A stretch of DNA of 64,000 bases from Paenibacillus mellifer (GTDB lineage: Bacteria > Bacillota > Bacilli > Paenibacillales > Paenibacillaceae). Shown here piece after piece: positions 46,633 through 54,686 of the stretch. Under the pieces are notes generated by a model. The model did no database searches. It saw only the letters and a program-made list of their open reading frames with translations, and was not told where the DNA came from. The stretch spans positions 1 through 64,000 of the forward strand of contig NZ_JALPRK010000005.1 in NCBI RefSeq assembly GCF_023195895.1. The letters are read 5' to 3'. Each line of letters starts with the position of its first letter. Position 1 is the first letter of the stretch. The translations under genes and the position numbers were made by a program.

Positions 46633-48693
46633 ATGACTAACAATATTACAACCTTTCCTACTCCATATCCTGATGAAGAGTTAAGAAGTATTATTTACCG
46701 ATATGTCCTTCGAAAAGGATGCTCTTTTCTTGAGGGAGTGCAGGACCTATTTGGGATTAACTCAAGGAGGATACCATTTTTACCCCATAACATGTTGCAT
46801 TTGTATGAAAAGCTTCCACGTTCGTTGTTTCCATCGGTCAATGCATTAATTGAGAAACATACATTTTATCCTTTGTACTCCCCGTTTCTTTCTGGTCGTA
46901 ATCGGGCGCATTTATATGAGAGAATGACGGAATACCGGAAAGGTGAAACGAGAGCCGCTTCTTTGGTTACCTCTATAATATCGAAAGAAATTAGGTATTG
47001 CCCAATGTGCATGGAAGAGGACAAAGAGAAGTTTGGGGAAGTGTACATTCACCGATCTCATCAAGTGTCTGGAGTAGATGTTTGCCATATCCATCATTCC
47101 CAGTTAATCAGCAGGTGCCGAACATGTAATGTGGTTCTAGGACAACTATACGGAGATAGTTATTTAGGGACCACTAAGTGTATAAATGGACATTCGCTAT
47201 CGGAGCCGATAAAGATAGATAAAGACGAAGAGTTTAGCCAGATAAAGTTGTTGTTAGCCAAAGAAATTCATCTTCTTTTAAACGGGGACCTAAGGTTGGA
47301 GAACCTTTTTGATGTTTACGGCTATTTAGCCAAGGAAAAAGGATATCAACATAAAGGCGGAAGGTATATCAACCATAAGTTTCGCAATGAAGTCATTGAC
47401 ATTTATTCAAAAGAAATATTAGAAAGGTTGAATGCGCCTGTTGAGCAGCTAGAATCACGCAGTGCATTAAGGATATTTGATGAGAGAAATGCATTGAAAA
47501 ACCCCATGGTCCATATGCTGGTTATTCAAAAATTGATAGGGGGATTACAGAGATTAATTGAGTTTGCCGATTTTGAAAGGCTGAATGAGGAGCGAATTCC
47601 CTTTGGTAAGGGAGCGTGGCCATGCATTAACAAGACTTGCCATAAATATTTATCTCAAACGATTCATTTTTGTGACTGGCATTACTCGAGGGAATTAAAG
47701 AAGTATATAGGTTTATTCAAATGTAAGGAATGTGGGATGAGTTATCAGTCAAACTGTACAGATGAATCGTTAGAATTTGATATTCAAAAAACGAAAGTGG
47801 TTGAGTATGGGGCAACATGGCATGATAGATTGAAATATTTATATAAACAAAAGAAAAGCATAAAAGCAATTTCGGAAATTCTGAGAGCTGATAGAAGCAC
47901 TATAAAAAAATACATCCATTTTCATTTTGACGAGGACATTTATAATACCAATACGGTTAAAAACCTCAAAGGCAGTCCAGAGTGGCTTGAAAAGCTATAT
48001 CAGGTCTATGATCAGACAAAAAGTGTGTACGAGACCGCACTACATTTAAATACTGACAAAAGGGTAGTGTATAAATACATAAATCAAAGAGAAGCTTATG
48101 AAGCAGCAATTATACCTTCCTTGAAAGAGTCTGCCGCGGCGATTGATATTGCAGAGCCGGCTTTGGAACCGAGGGATCAATTATTGTCCCTTGTTAGGGA
48201 TAATCCCAATTTGAGCAGATCGGAACTAAGAAAGCTTATGGGACGGAGAAAATATTATACTCTCATGAAGCAGGAACGAGACTGGATGGAAAGTGTCTTA
48301 CCTCCAGCCGATCATAATTTTAAAAGTCCTAACTGGATTGAAGAGGATATGAAATTATCAACTGAACTAATACGAGAATGCAAAAACATTTACGAAAATC
48401 CCCCTACTATGCAGATAAAGCGATATACAATTTTAAATAATATGTCAGTAAAAGACAAAGCACGAATTTTAACAAAGGGTGATAAATTTCCAAGATCCGT
48501 TGCGGTTCTGGAGAGTTATTTAGAAACAGAGGAAGATTTTCAGCTCAGAGTAATCCCACAAACAGTTAAGATGTTCCAAAGGCATTATAGCAATGTCACT
48601 ATTGGTATGCTGCTTGGATCTCATAGATTCAAAAATTGTTCCGAAAAAGTAAAAGAGAAGATACGGGCTTATCTTGAAGGAGAGGGAAGTTAA
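46633..48693 (+). CDS. TniQ-family target selector (second copy)
   Basis: 686 residues, same plan as the preceding protein but clearly diverged: TniQ start YPDEELRSIIYRYVL, zinc motif YCPMCMEED near 122 and CHIHH near 152, second Cys set FKCKECGMSY near 372, and a helix-turn-helix SIKAISEILRADRSTIKKY near 415. AAGGTGG precedes ATG 46633, 13 bp after the first copy. Two selectors in one element imply two target pathways, for example glmS and a second chromosomal or plasmid site. No TnsE-like gene follows. Confidence 0.86.
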   Translation: MTNNITTFPTPYPDEELRSIIYRYVLRKGCSFLEGVQDLFGINSRRIPFLPHNMLHLYEKLPRSLFPSVNALIEKHTFYPLYSPFLSGRNRAHLYERMTEYRKGETRAASLVTSIISKEIRYCPMCMEEDKEKFGEVYIHRSHQVSGVDVCHIHHSQLISRCRTCNVVLGQLYGDSYLGTTKCINGHSLSEPIKIDKDEEFSQIKLLLAKEIHLLLNGDLRLENLFDVYGYLAKEKGYQHKGGRYINHKFRNEVIDIYSKEILERLNAPVEQLESRSALRIFDERNALKNPMVHMLVIQKLIGGLQRLIEFADFERLNEERIPFGKGAWPCINKTCHKYLSQTIHFCDWHYSRELKKYIGLFKCKECGMSYQSNCTDESLEFDIQKTKVVEYGATWHDRLKYLYKQKKSIKAISEILRADRSTIKKYIHFHFDEDIYNTNTVKNLKGSPEWLEKLYQVYDQTKSVYETALHLNTDKRVVYKYINQREAYEAAIIPSLKESAAAIDIAEPALEPRDQLLSLVRDNPNLSRSELRKLMGRRKYYTLMKQERDWMESVLPPADHNFKSPNWIEEDMKLSTELIRECKNIYENPPTMQIKRYTILNNMSVKDKARILTKGDKFPRSVAVLESYLETEEDFQLRVIPQTVKMFQRHYSNVTIGMLLGSHRFKNCSEKVKEKIRAYLEGEGS

Positions 48694-49010
48694 AGTGTTG
48701 AAGAAAGCAAAATCACTGGATTCAAAAAAGTATTAGGGTTTCATTGCGTTTTTGAGTAAGGAACTGATGGAGGAATGGGGTTTTTAAATCATGTTTTTTA
48801 GGAAGGACACAAGCAAAATGAACTACAAGAAAGTAACGGGAATCGGGTTGGGTAAGGTCGGATTAACTTTGCACGATGACATTCACTCTACAATTAAGGG
48901 TAACTAAGGATTCTTTTGCTAACACCCTCCACATTTCAGCACAATTCGGAAATTGCAAAAGAGGTAATTCCTTCCTTTATGTCGAATCATTGACTTTGGA
49001 GGGGATTATC
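48694..49010. other. Intergenic region between tns operon and cargo
   Basis: No convincing gene. A 30-codon frame (ATG about 48820) has a GGAAGG site but no support. The region must contain the promoter of the following pair; none was clear. Confidence 0.45.
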
Positions 49011-50054
49011 ATGGACATAAACCATAATGATAATTTGATTTATAAACTCAGCAATATGTCCGATGAGCAATTAAAGGATGTAGATTTGTCGTTTCATCTG
49101 GTTAGACTGCAAAAAGAAGCTGACCAACTATACCAATCTGCAGAGATTCAACTGGCACCTGATGTAATAACTTGGCTTAAGAAGAATGTAGTGAAAAGTT
49201 TGAATGGTTTAAAGCAAGCAGATGAAACCGAGAATAAGGTTTTTCTTGTGGGGGACTACAATCACGAGATTTCTATAAACGATCAAATTGCCAAATTTAC
49301 AGTTAATGAAGAGTATAAGGAACTTTCTGATAAAGTTGGAAAACTGACCACATCCTTAAGCAATCCAGACCCCGAGTATCCCGAGAAGGATACAAAGTTT
49401 CAAATTGTTAAATTAACATTCAATAATGAGACTGCTTATTTCTGTTATTACAGAAGTATTAAGAAAAACAGCATGAAAGCTTCCTCGAAAAAGATTTTGG
49501 TGTACAAGAATGCTAGTCAGTATGAGTTCGTGGATGACACTATGATTGATCTCGGGGGAAGTATTGATTTCTTTATTGTCAACAATTACATCTATATCGT
49601 GAGTGCTCAAAGGTTTGAAAATGCATTTGTTTATAGTGATCATATGATTGAACGCCGAGACCAAAATATTGAACAGATTATCTCAATGCCATTTTTCGAT
49701 AGTGAAGCTTCTAACAGCAAGATGTTTCAAGAGTCTTGTAAGAAATATGCTTATTCGAGAACACTAGCGAATATTAATTCTGAAACGATGGCAGCTGTTC
49801 AGAAGAATTTTGATGCGAGATGTAAGGAATTGTCTCAAATTAAAGAGAATGAACCCAAAGACCAGACTGCAAAAGAACGATATATCGCGAAGTACGGTAT
49901 ATTGTGGGGGTTATTTGAGTATATAGACTTGAAGAACCGTAAAGTCATTTTCACTGAGGATGCCTCACCAAAACCACTGATACATTTTTTTGCAAATAAG
50001 ATTGTCAAATCATTTGTAACTGAAGACTACAAGGTGGCAGTTGCCTATGAGTAA
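49011..50054 (+). CDS. kwaB: Probable Kiwa component KwaB (DUF4868-like)
   Basis: 347 residues, soluble, no signal peptide. The pattern of a hydrophilic N-half, an FFIVNNYIYIVSAQRFENAF strand pair near 185-205 and a C-terminal KVIFTEDASPKPLIHFFANKI region fits my memory of DUF4868/KwaB, the DNA-binding partner of the membrane sensor KwaA in the Kiwa anti-phage system. ATG 49011 follows GGAGGGG; the in-frame ATG at 48876 lacks a site. The membrane protein downstream supports the pairing, although the order is reversed from kwaA-kwaB. The identification is tentative. Confidence 0.5.
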   Translation: MDINHNDNLIYKLSNMSDEQLKDVDLSFHLVRLQKEADQLYQSAEIQLAPDVITWLKKNVVKSLNGLKQADETENKVFLVGDYNHEISINDQIAKFTVNEEYKELSDKVGKLTTSLSNPDPEYPEKDTKFQIVKLTFNNETAYFCYYRSIKKNSMKASSKKILVYKNASQYEFVDDTMIDLGGSIDFFIVNNYIYIVSAQRFENAFVYSDHMIERRDQNIEQIISMPFFDSEASNSKMFQESCKKYAYSRTLANINSETMAAVQKNFDARCKELSQIKENEPKDQTAKERYIAKYGILWGLFEYIDLKNRKVIFTEDASPKPLIHFFANKIVKSFVTEDYKVAVAYE

Positions 50055-50097
50055 TCCTTAGGGGGGATGGTTCTCCTCTTTGGGAGGGAGATCGAAA

Positions 50098-50763
50098 ATG
50101 TGGGGCAAACGAGAACAGGTTATTTTATGGGCGGCAGCATACCTTCCCTTAATCCTGATAATGGTCTACCGTTTTATCGACAGTAAAGATTACTTTAAGA
50201 AAACCGAATGGGCAACATGGTTCGCAAAGTATCTGGATAAGACTGTCTTTGACATACTTATTATGGCCGTGATTATCCTGATTTCGCTAGTAATATACCG
50301 CTTGGTCGCAGTTTGGCTTTTCAGTGACTATGATCGTCAATTAAAGACTAAACAATTAGGTAAGAATGTTTCGGTCAGGAAGTATGAGCGTTTAAGTGTA
50401 AATGACTATTCTTTTTTCTTAATGACTTTACTGGTTCCATTAGTATCTATAGATCAAGCTTCAGCTGTAAATTTGATGGTGACACTCGCCATTATAGTGA
50501 TTGTTATTGCAATTTACGTTAAGACGGACTCTATCAGTGTTTGTCCAGTTTTCTTTTTGTCCGGTCGACAAGTATTTAAGGCAATCACCTCAGACCAAAG
50601 TAAAGAGGCGGAAGCAGCTAATCCCTCGGCTCGAAAAGATGTAATTATAATAACTCGAGAGAAATCACTAAATTTAAACTATAGGTTTCGGACTGTGAAC
50701 CTAATAGGTAACATTTATTATCTGGTCAGCAACAGTAAGGATGACGATGCTGATGATGAATAA
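50098..50763 (+). CDS. kwaA: Four-helix membrane protein, probable KwaA
   Basis: 221 residues with four predicted transmembrane helices (about 8-27, 50-76, 104-116, 124-142), then a soluble tail containing FRTVNLIGNIYYLV and ending in an acidic run. KwaA of Kiwa is a membrane protein of this size and topology that senses phage infection at the envelope. ATG 50098 lies 8 nt after GGGAGGGA. It follows the KwaB-like gene by 43 bp, so they form one unit. An alternative is an unrelated membrane effector paired with an unknown partner. Confidence 0.5.
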   Translation: MWGKREQVILWAAAYLPLILIMVYRFIDSKDYFKKTEWATWFAKYLDKTVFDILIMAVIILISLVIYRLVAVWLFSDYDRQLKTKQLGKNVSVRKYERLSVNDYSFFLMTLLVPLVSIDQASAVNLMVTLAIIVIVIAIYVKTDSISVCPVFFLSGRQVFKAITSDQSKEAEAANPSARKDVIIITREKSLNLNYRFRTVNLIGNIYYLVSNSKDDDADDE

Positions 50764-50764
50764 C

Positions 50765-51467
50765 TTCCGGGGCAGCTTGCAAGGTGGCTGTCCCTTATTA
50801 TGTGAATAAAGGTTAAGCAAATGGAGATTGACCTACCTGACTTTGAAAATAATATTGGTAAGAAGATCCACCATGTAAGATGGCTCAAACGCCTCACTAA
50901 ATGGGGGGGGGGGTATTTTCATAATTCAATTCATTGGTTATCTATTGTAAAATTTATCCTTCCTTTGTAAAATGGTGAAATAACAGCGTAGGTCATTTTG
51001 ACTACTATGGACGATTCTATGAGCTTAAATTCTCCGTAAACAGAGGTCTCATTTACTAACTACACTATTGTGGTTGTAGAAATAAACAAGTCTAACCGGG
51101 TTTATCAAAGGGACAAATGACTGGAGAGCAGATGAATATTTTGACATGGCATACGAATATATTTTAGAGATTACCGGAATTCAGTTAAGGGTTATTTATA
51201 GCCAATAGTTAGGATGGCATTTTATGCTTAATGGACATACACCGCGGTGTGATGCTGTATAGTCTACCTCTCAGAAGCAATAGATATGTTAAGAGTGCAC
51301 AACATACTATGAGTCTTGAATAATGTAGCATAAAAGTTTTCAAGCGGAAGCCACTACGGCAATTTCTACAGCAAACTCTAAGGGTTTCCAATTACTAAGA
51401 AAATGTTGCCTTAACAAGTTGAAGCACTTCTATGTATAATAACGAAATAAATTGGAGGGGATTTCGT
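50765..51467. other. Gene-poor region with terminator-like hairpin, G11 tract and a coding remnant
   Basis: GGGGCAGC / GCTGTCCC at about 50770-50796 can form a terminator-like stem after kwaA. A 51-codon frame from ATG 50821 contains eleven consecutive G (50903-50913). At 51086-51208 an open frame without start codon encodes NDWRADEYFDMAYEYIL, which looks like a decayed gene end. No intact gene is seen. Confidence 0.5.
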
Positions 51468-52820
51468 TTGATTCCAGGAAAACATGCTAATAGATATTTT
51501 TATCATTTTACACACATGGAGAATGTAGAATCAATTATTGATAACGGTTTAATTTCAACAAATGAAAAAAAATTAAGAGGGATAGATCATGTAAACATAG
51601 CCAATAAAAATATTCAAAATAGGAGAAGTGGTACCCAAGTTCCTTGTCATCCACATGGCAGTATACATGATTATGTCCCCTTCTATTTCGCAGGGACTAA
51701 TCCAATGCTACTCTCTGTATTAAATAATAAAAATATAGACCAGCCGTACGTAGTGTATATAGCTGTATCAATAAATAAGTTAAAAGAAAAACATGTTATA
51801 TACACGGATGCTTCGGCGAACACAATTACCCCTCCTAATTTCTATAGTGATCCACAATACTTGGATAATTTGAATTGGACACAAATAGATTCCAAAAGAT
51901 GGGGAACCCCAAAAGGTGAATTGAATGCAAGAATGGCCGAGGTTCTGGTCTATAACAATGTACCGTTAGATTGGATAGAATGTTTTATTGTTTTTAATGA
52001 GTTATGCAAAAAAAGAATTAAAGAGCTCTTCAAGGAAAAGGGCTTAGATGCACCAAAAATTACTTATGAACCATTTAATGATACAAATTTTTATTTCACA
52101 AAGTTCTTTTTTAGGGATACCAAAGACTTTAAGGACAGAGGAAATGAGTCCCTTGTTACAGGTCCAAAAATGTTGAAAGCTCTGTATAATGAAATAACTA
52201 AAGAAATACTAGATAAAAGATCTAAGGTAAAACCTTCAAACCCATCATTTCTTAATGTGAAAGATGCTATTGTTAAAATTAAGAATAATTTTTGTATTAT
52301 TGATGAATTGAAAGGGATCAACAAATTAGAGACAAAAAACGATGTTCATAGTAATACAGTTTGTGAACATACAAAGGATGTAGTGAAAAATTTAAGTTCA
52401 AATGATTACTATATTGGACTTGATGCTGAGGATAAATCAATTGTAAAACTTGCGGCATATTTCCATGATATAGGTAAGGGACCGAAATCAAAATGGAAGG
52501 ATGGAGTGCAACCATCATACGCAGATCACCCGGTTGATTCTTTAAAGATGATGGAAAGAATACTTGTTGAGGAATTTGAGGAATTATCAGAATACGAGAT
52601 AAATTTAATTTGCCTTCTAGTAGGTTATCATGACTTAATTGGTGAAATACTAGGAAAGGGAAGAAGTGAAAAAGAAATAAGAGACCTTGAACTATGTAGT
52701 AATGAATTAGATATTTTGGCAGCAATAACACTAGCTGATATTAAATCAATTAATAGTGATTGGTTTGATACTATAGAGGAGAAGATTCCTGATCTTCTTG
52801 AAGAAATACTAGACAATTAA
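51468..52820 (+). CDS. darT: DarT-like DNA ADP-ribosyltransferase fused to an HD domain
   Basis: 450 residues. The N-terminal part follows DarT (DUF4433): YFYHFTHMENVESIIDNGL near residue 10, a substrate-loop region, and the catalytic-type Glu in ARMAEVLVYNNVPLDWI near 160. DarT attaches ADP-ribose to thymidines in DNA. After about 200 residues a second domain has HD-hydrolase hallmarks: CEHTKDVV near 305, AAYFHDIGKGPKSK near 335, and GYHD near 395. TTG 51468 sits 6 nt after a strong GGAGGGG; an in-frame ATG at 51432 has no site and would add 12 residues. It pairs with the macro-domain gene 59 bp downstream, its presumed antitoxin. Confidence 0.82.
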   Translation: MIPGKHANRYFYHFTHMENVESIIDNGLISTNEKKLRGIDHVNIANKNIQNRRSGTQVPCHPHGSIHDYVPFYFAGTNPMLLSVLNNKNIDQPYVVYIAVSINKLKEKHVIYTDASANTITPPNFYSDPQYLDNLNWTQIDSKRWGTPKGELNARMAEVLVYNNVPLDWIECFIVFNELCKKRIKELFKEKGLDAPKITYEPFNDTNFYFTKFFFRDTKDFKDRGNESLVTGPKMLKALYNEITKEILDKRSKVKPSNPSFLNVKDAIVKIKNNFCIIDELKGINKLETKNDVHSNTVCEHTKDVVKNLSSNDYYIGLDAEDKSIVKLAAYFHDIGKGPKSKWKDGVQPSYADHPVDSLKMMERILVEEFEELSEYEINLICLLVGYHDLIGEILGKGRSEKEIRDLELCSNELDILAAITLADIKSINSDWFDTIEEKIPDLLEEILDN

Positions 52821-52879
52821 ACGAACAGGAAAAGTAAAAATGAAAATTGATCATTTTCGTAGCGAAGGGAGTGTGAAAA

Positions 52880-54025
52880 GTGTTAGAGTTTGTAACAGGC
52901 GATTTTTTTGATTATAAAGCAAACATTCGAGTTAACACCGTAAATTGTGTAGGGGTAATGGGTGCTGGGGTTGCACTGGCATTTAAAAATAAATACCCCC
53001 GAATGTTTAATGATTACGTCCTGGCTTGTAAGAATAAAGAAGTTGCTCCGGGCAAGCCGCACGTTTGGATAGAGTCGGATCTACTAACGACTTGTACTAT
53101 TATAAATTTCCCGACAAAAATTCATTGGAAAAACCCTTCAGAATACGAATATATCGAAAAGGGTCTAGTTTGGTTGCGAGACTATCTTGTTGAACACAAG
53201 GAAGCTACAGTAACGCTACCCGCATTAGGTTGTGGTCATGGTGGTCTCAATTGGGATAAAGTTAAAGAAATGATTATTAACTTTTTAGGTGGCCTTGATG
53301 CAAAAATTCTTGTATTTAATCCCACAAGCTCAGTAAGTAACAAAAAAAATGAGGAATGGCTTGAACAACTTGCTAAACATAATGTAATTACTATCTTTCC
53401 TAACGACGAGTTGTATCCAAGGGAAATTGCCGGACGTGCAGGTTTTAACTTGTATTGTATTGGAAATACAGCTTTATTGAGGGAGAAGAAACTCTCAATT
53501 TTAGCTAATGCAAAATCCTCCGAAAAAGAAATAGAATCCTTGTTAACTGTAATAAATGAAATTCCTATAGACAGCGCGGTACTACTACTTGGTTTGAAAA
53601 ATAATAAGGATTATGAATTAGCAAAAACTGTGCTTTTAAAAGGATTTAGAGCTATTTTTGTAATACCTTACGGTATTCTAAATTTTGAAGTTCAGAAGAG
53701 ATTTCAAAATATTTGGAATGAAGATAAAATCCTTGTAATCTCAATAGCAATTCCGAATCAAACTTGGAAAATTTACGAAAATTCGAATGCCTTAAGGTTT
53801 CGGCAGAAGCTTGCGGATGTAACATTAATCAATTCGATAGATTTGAAATCACTAGACTCATTATTGAAATATCTCAAAAAACCCTTTAAAAATATATTTT
53901 ATATTAATTATTGGTACAACGAAAATGAGATATTCAAAATTATAAACGCAAAAAAAATTGGTATTAGTAACAATACTGGTAAAGTAAAAATAGCCCCTTT
54001 CTTAAGTGAGTTGGAAAATTGTTAG
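52880..54025 (+). CDS. darG: Macro-domain antitoxin (DarG-like) fused to a DprA-like Rossmann domain
   Basis: 381 residues. Residues 1-155 are a macro domain: FVTGDFFDYKANIRVNTVN, GVMGAGVALAFKNKYP and LPALGCGHGGLNW. DarG macro domains remove the ADP-ribose that DarT adds to DNA. Residues from about 170 onward resemble DprA/Smf: YPREIAGRAGFNLYCIGNTA, LLREKKLSILANAKSSEKE, then AVLLLGLKNNKDYELAKTVLLK (read in parts) and IFVIPYGIL. This fold binds single-stranded DNA or nucleotides. Usual DarG proteins carry a different C-terminal domain, so this is an uncommon fusion. GTG 52880 follows AAGGGA. It forms one unit with darT. Confidence 0.78.
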   Translation: MLEFVTGDFFDYKANIRVNTVNCVGVMGAGVALAFKNKYPRMFNDYVLACKNKEVAPGKPHVWIESDLLTTCTIINFPTKIHWKNPSEYEYIEKGLVWLRDYLVEHKEATVTLPALGCGHGGLNWDKVKEMIINFLGGLDAKILVFNPTSSVSNKKNEEWLEQLAKHNVITIFPNDELYPREIAGRAGFNLYCIGNTALLREKKLSILANAKSSEKEIESLLTVINEIPIDSAVLLLGLKNNKDYELAKTVLLKGFRAIFVIPYGILNFEVQKRFQNIWNEDKILVISIAIPNQTWKIYENSNALRFRQKLADVTLINSIDLKSLDSLLKYLKKPFKNIFYINYWYNENEIFKIINAKKIGISNNTGKVKIAPFLSELENC

Positions 54026-54291
54026 TGGTACAGTTCGATTTTTTTCAATAGGGCTGCGTAATTCTTGACCCCTAAGGAGTAGTTGGGAAACATGTAAGAA
54101 GGTTTTGAATATATTTAATTGTAAGATGCCTATGCCTTGCACGGAATAGCCTCCCGTCCTGGATGTTTTCAGCGATCAAAAATTGTAATGCGGTGTAACA
54201 TGCAAAACAGATAAAAAAACCTAAAATGCTTGTTAGTAATGCAGTTTTTAAGAATTTAATTATTATTTCACTAAACAATCTTAATTGAAAG

Positions 54292-54373
54292 AGTACACAA
54301 CTTAAAATTAATCAATTTTAAGAAAGTCAGCAAATATAACACTTTCAGTACACAACTTTAATACCAAATAACA
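54292..54373 (-). repeat. Distal transposon end with two TnsB-type sites
   Basis: AGTACACAAC, the inverse of GTTGTGTACT, occurs at 54292-54301 and 54347-54356. Outside the second, TTTAATACCAAATAACA mirrors the glmS-proximal terminus. Wide spacing (55 bp) resembles a Tn7 left end. Sequence 54026-54291 holds no convincing gene; a 68-codon minus-strand frame with one hydrophobic segment lacks a ribosome binding site. Confidence 0.75.
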
Positions 54374-54686
54374 AGCACGCCTGTAGCCCACAAATTCAGT
54401 CTGCCACTAACCACTAAAGATTTACCATTGAGCCGACCGATTTTCGGGATTTCCTCCTGATTATCCTTCGGCTTTTCTTTCACTCTTTTCCCCAGACTCC
54501 ATTCTTTTCTCAATCCTTTGCGTAAGAGAAGAGCGCGAGGAAGCAAGCTTCCTTTCAAGAAAGAGCTGCCGAGAGGCAGCTCTTTCGATTGTGTGGAATA
54601 ACGAGATAGTTCTTTAAGGGCGCGATTAATGCCCGATCCCCGCCAAGGGGAGATGGACGGGGAGCGCGGAAGGCTCGTTCGAACCC
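54374..54686. other. Chromosomal flank after the transposon
   Basis: No gene seen. It includes the terminator at 54558-54590. This may be the original DNA downstream of glmS, now displaced by the element. Confidence 0.5.
54558..54592 (+). terminator. Terminator, possibly the former glmS terminator
   Basis: GAAAGAGCTGCC, loop GAGA, GGCAGCTCTTTC: a perfect 12-bp stem. It lies about 185 bp outside the element end; before insertion it would have ended glmS roughly 210 bp after its stop. A-rich on one side and T-rich on the other, so it could act in both directions. Confidence 0.65.

Larger units (their letters stand above)
12071..54373. mobile_element. Tn7-like transposon carrying a defence island
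   Basis: About 42.3 kb bounded by related inverted ends. The glmS-proximal end reads TGGAATTTGGTATTAGTG. The reverse complement of the distal end reads TGTTATTTGGTATTAAAG. Both continue into GTTGTGTACT. The interior encodes TnsA, TnsB, a TnsB-core paralogue, TnsC and two TniQ/TnsD proteins, plus at least four candidate defence systems. GC drops visibly compared with both flanks. The glmS-proximal end has six packed sites (R-end-like) and the distal end two spread sites (L-end-like), and tnsA-tnsC point away from glmS as in Tn7. No 5-bp target duplication is visible (ACTTT at left, AGCAC at right), so the exact distal boundary or its history is uncertain. Confidence 0.85.

Noticed and set aside
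48820-48909. 30-codon frame upstream of the Kiwa-like genes
   Set aside because: It has a moderate ribosome binding site but no recognisable similarity and no coding bias; left as intergenic.
54072-54278. Minus-strand frame of 68 codons with a hydrophobic stretch near the distal end
   Set aside because: Starts with TTG, no ribosome binding site, and resembles no known protein; treated as chance.
54374-54410. CCCACA near 54388-54393 as the true transposon terminus, because Tn7 ends in the same letters
   Set aside because: The left end has no matching sequence at that distance; the ATTTGGTATTA block is the outermost sequence shared by both ends.
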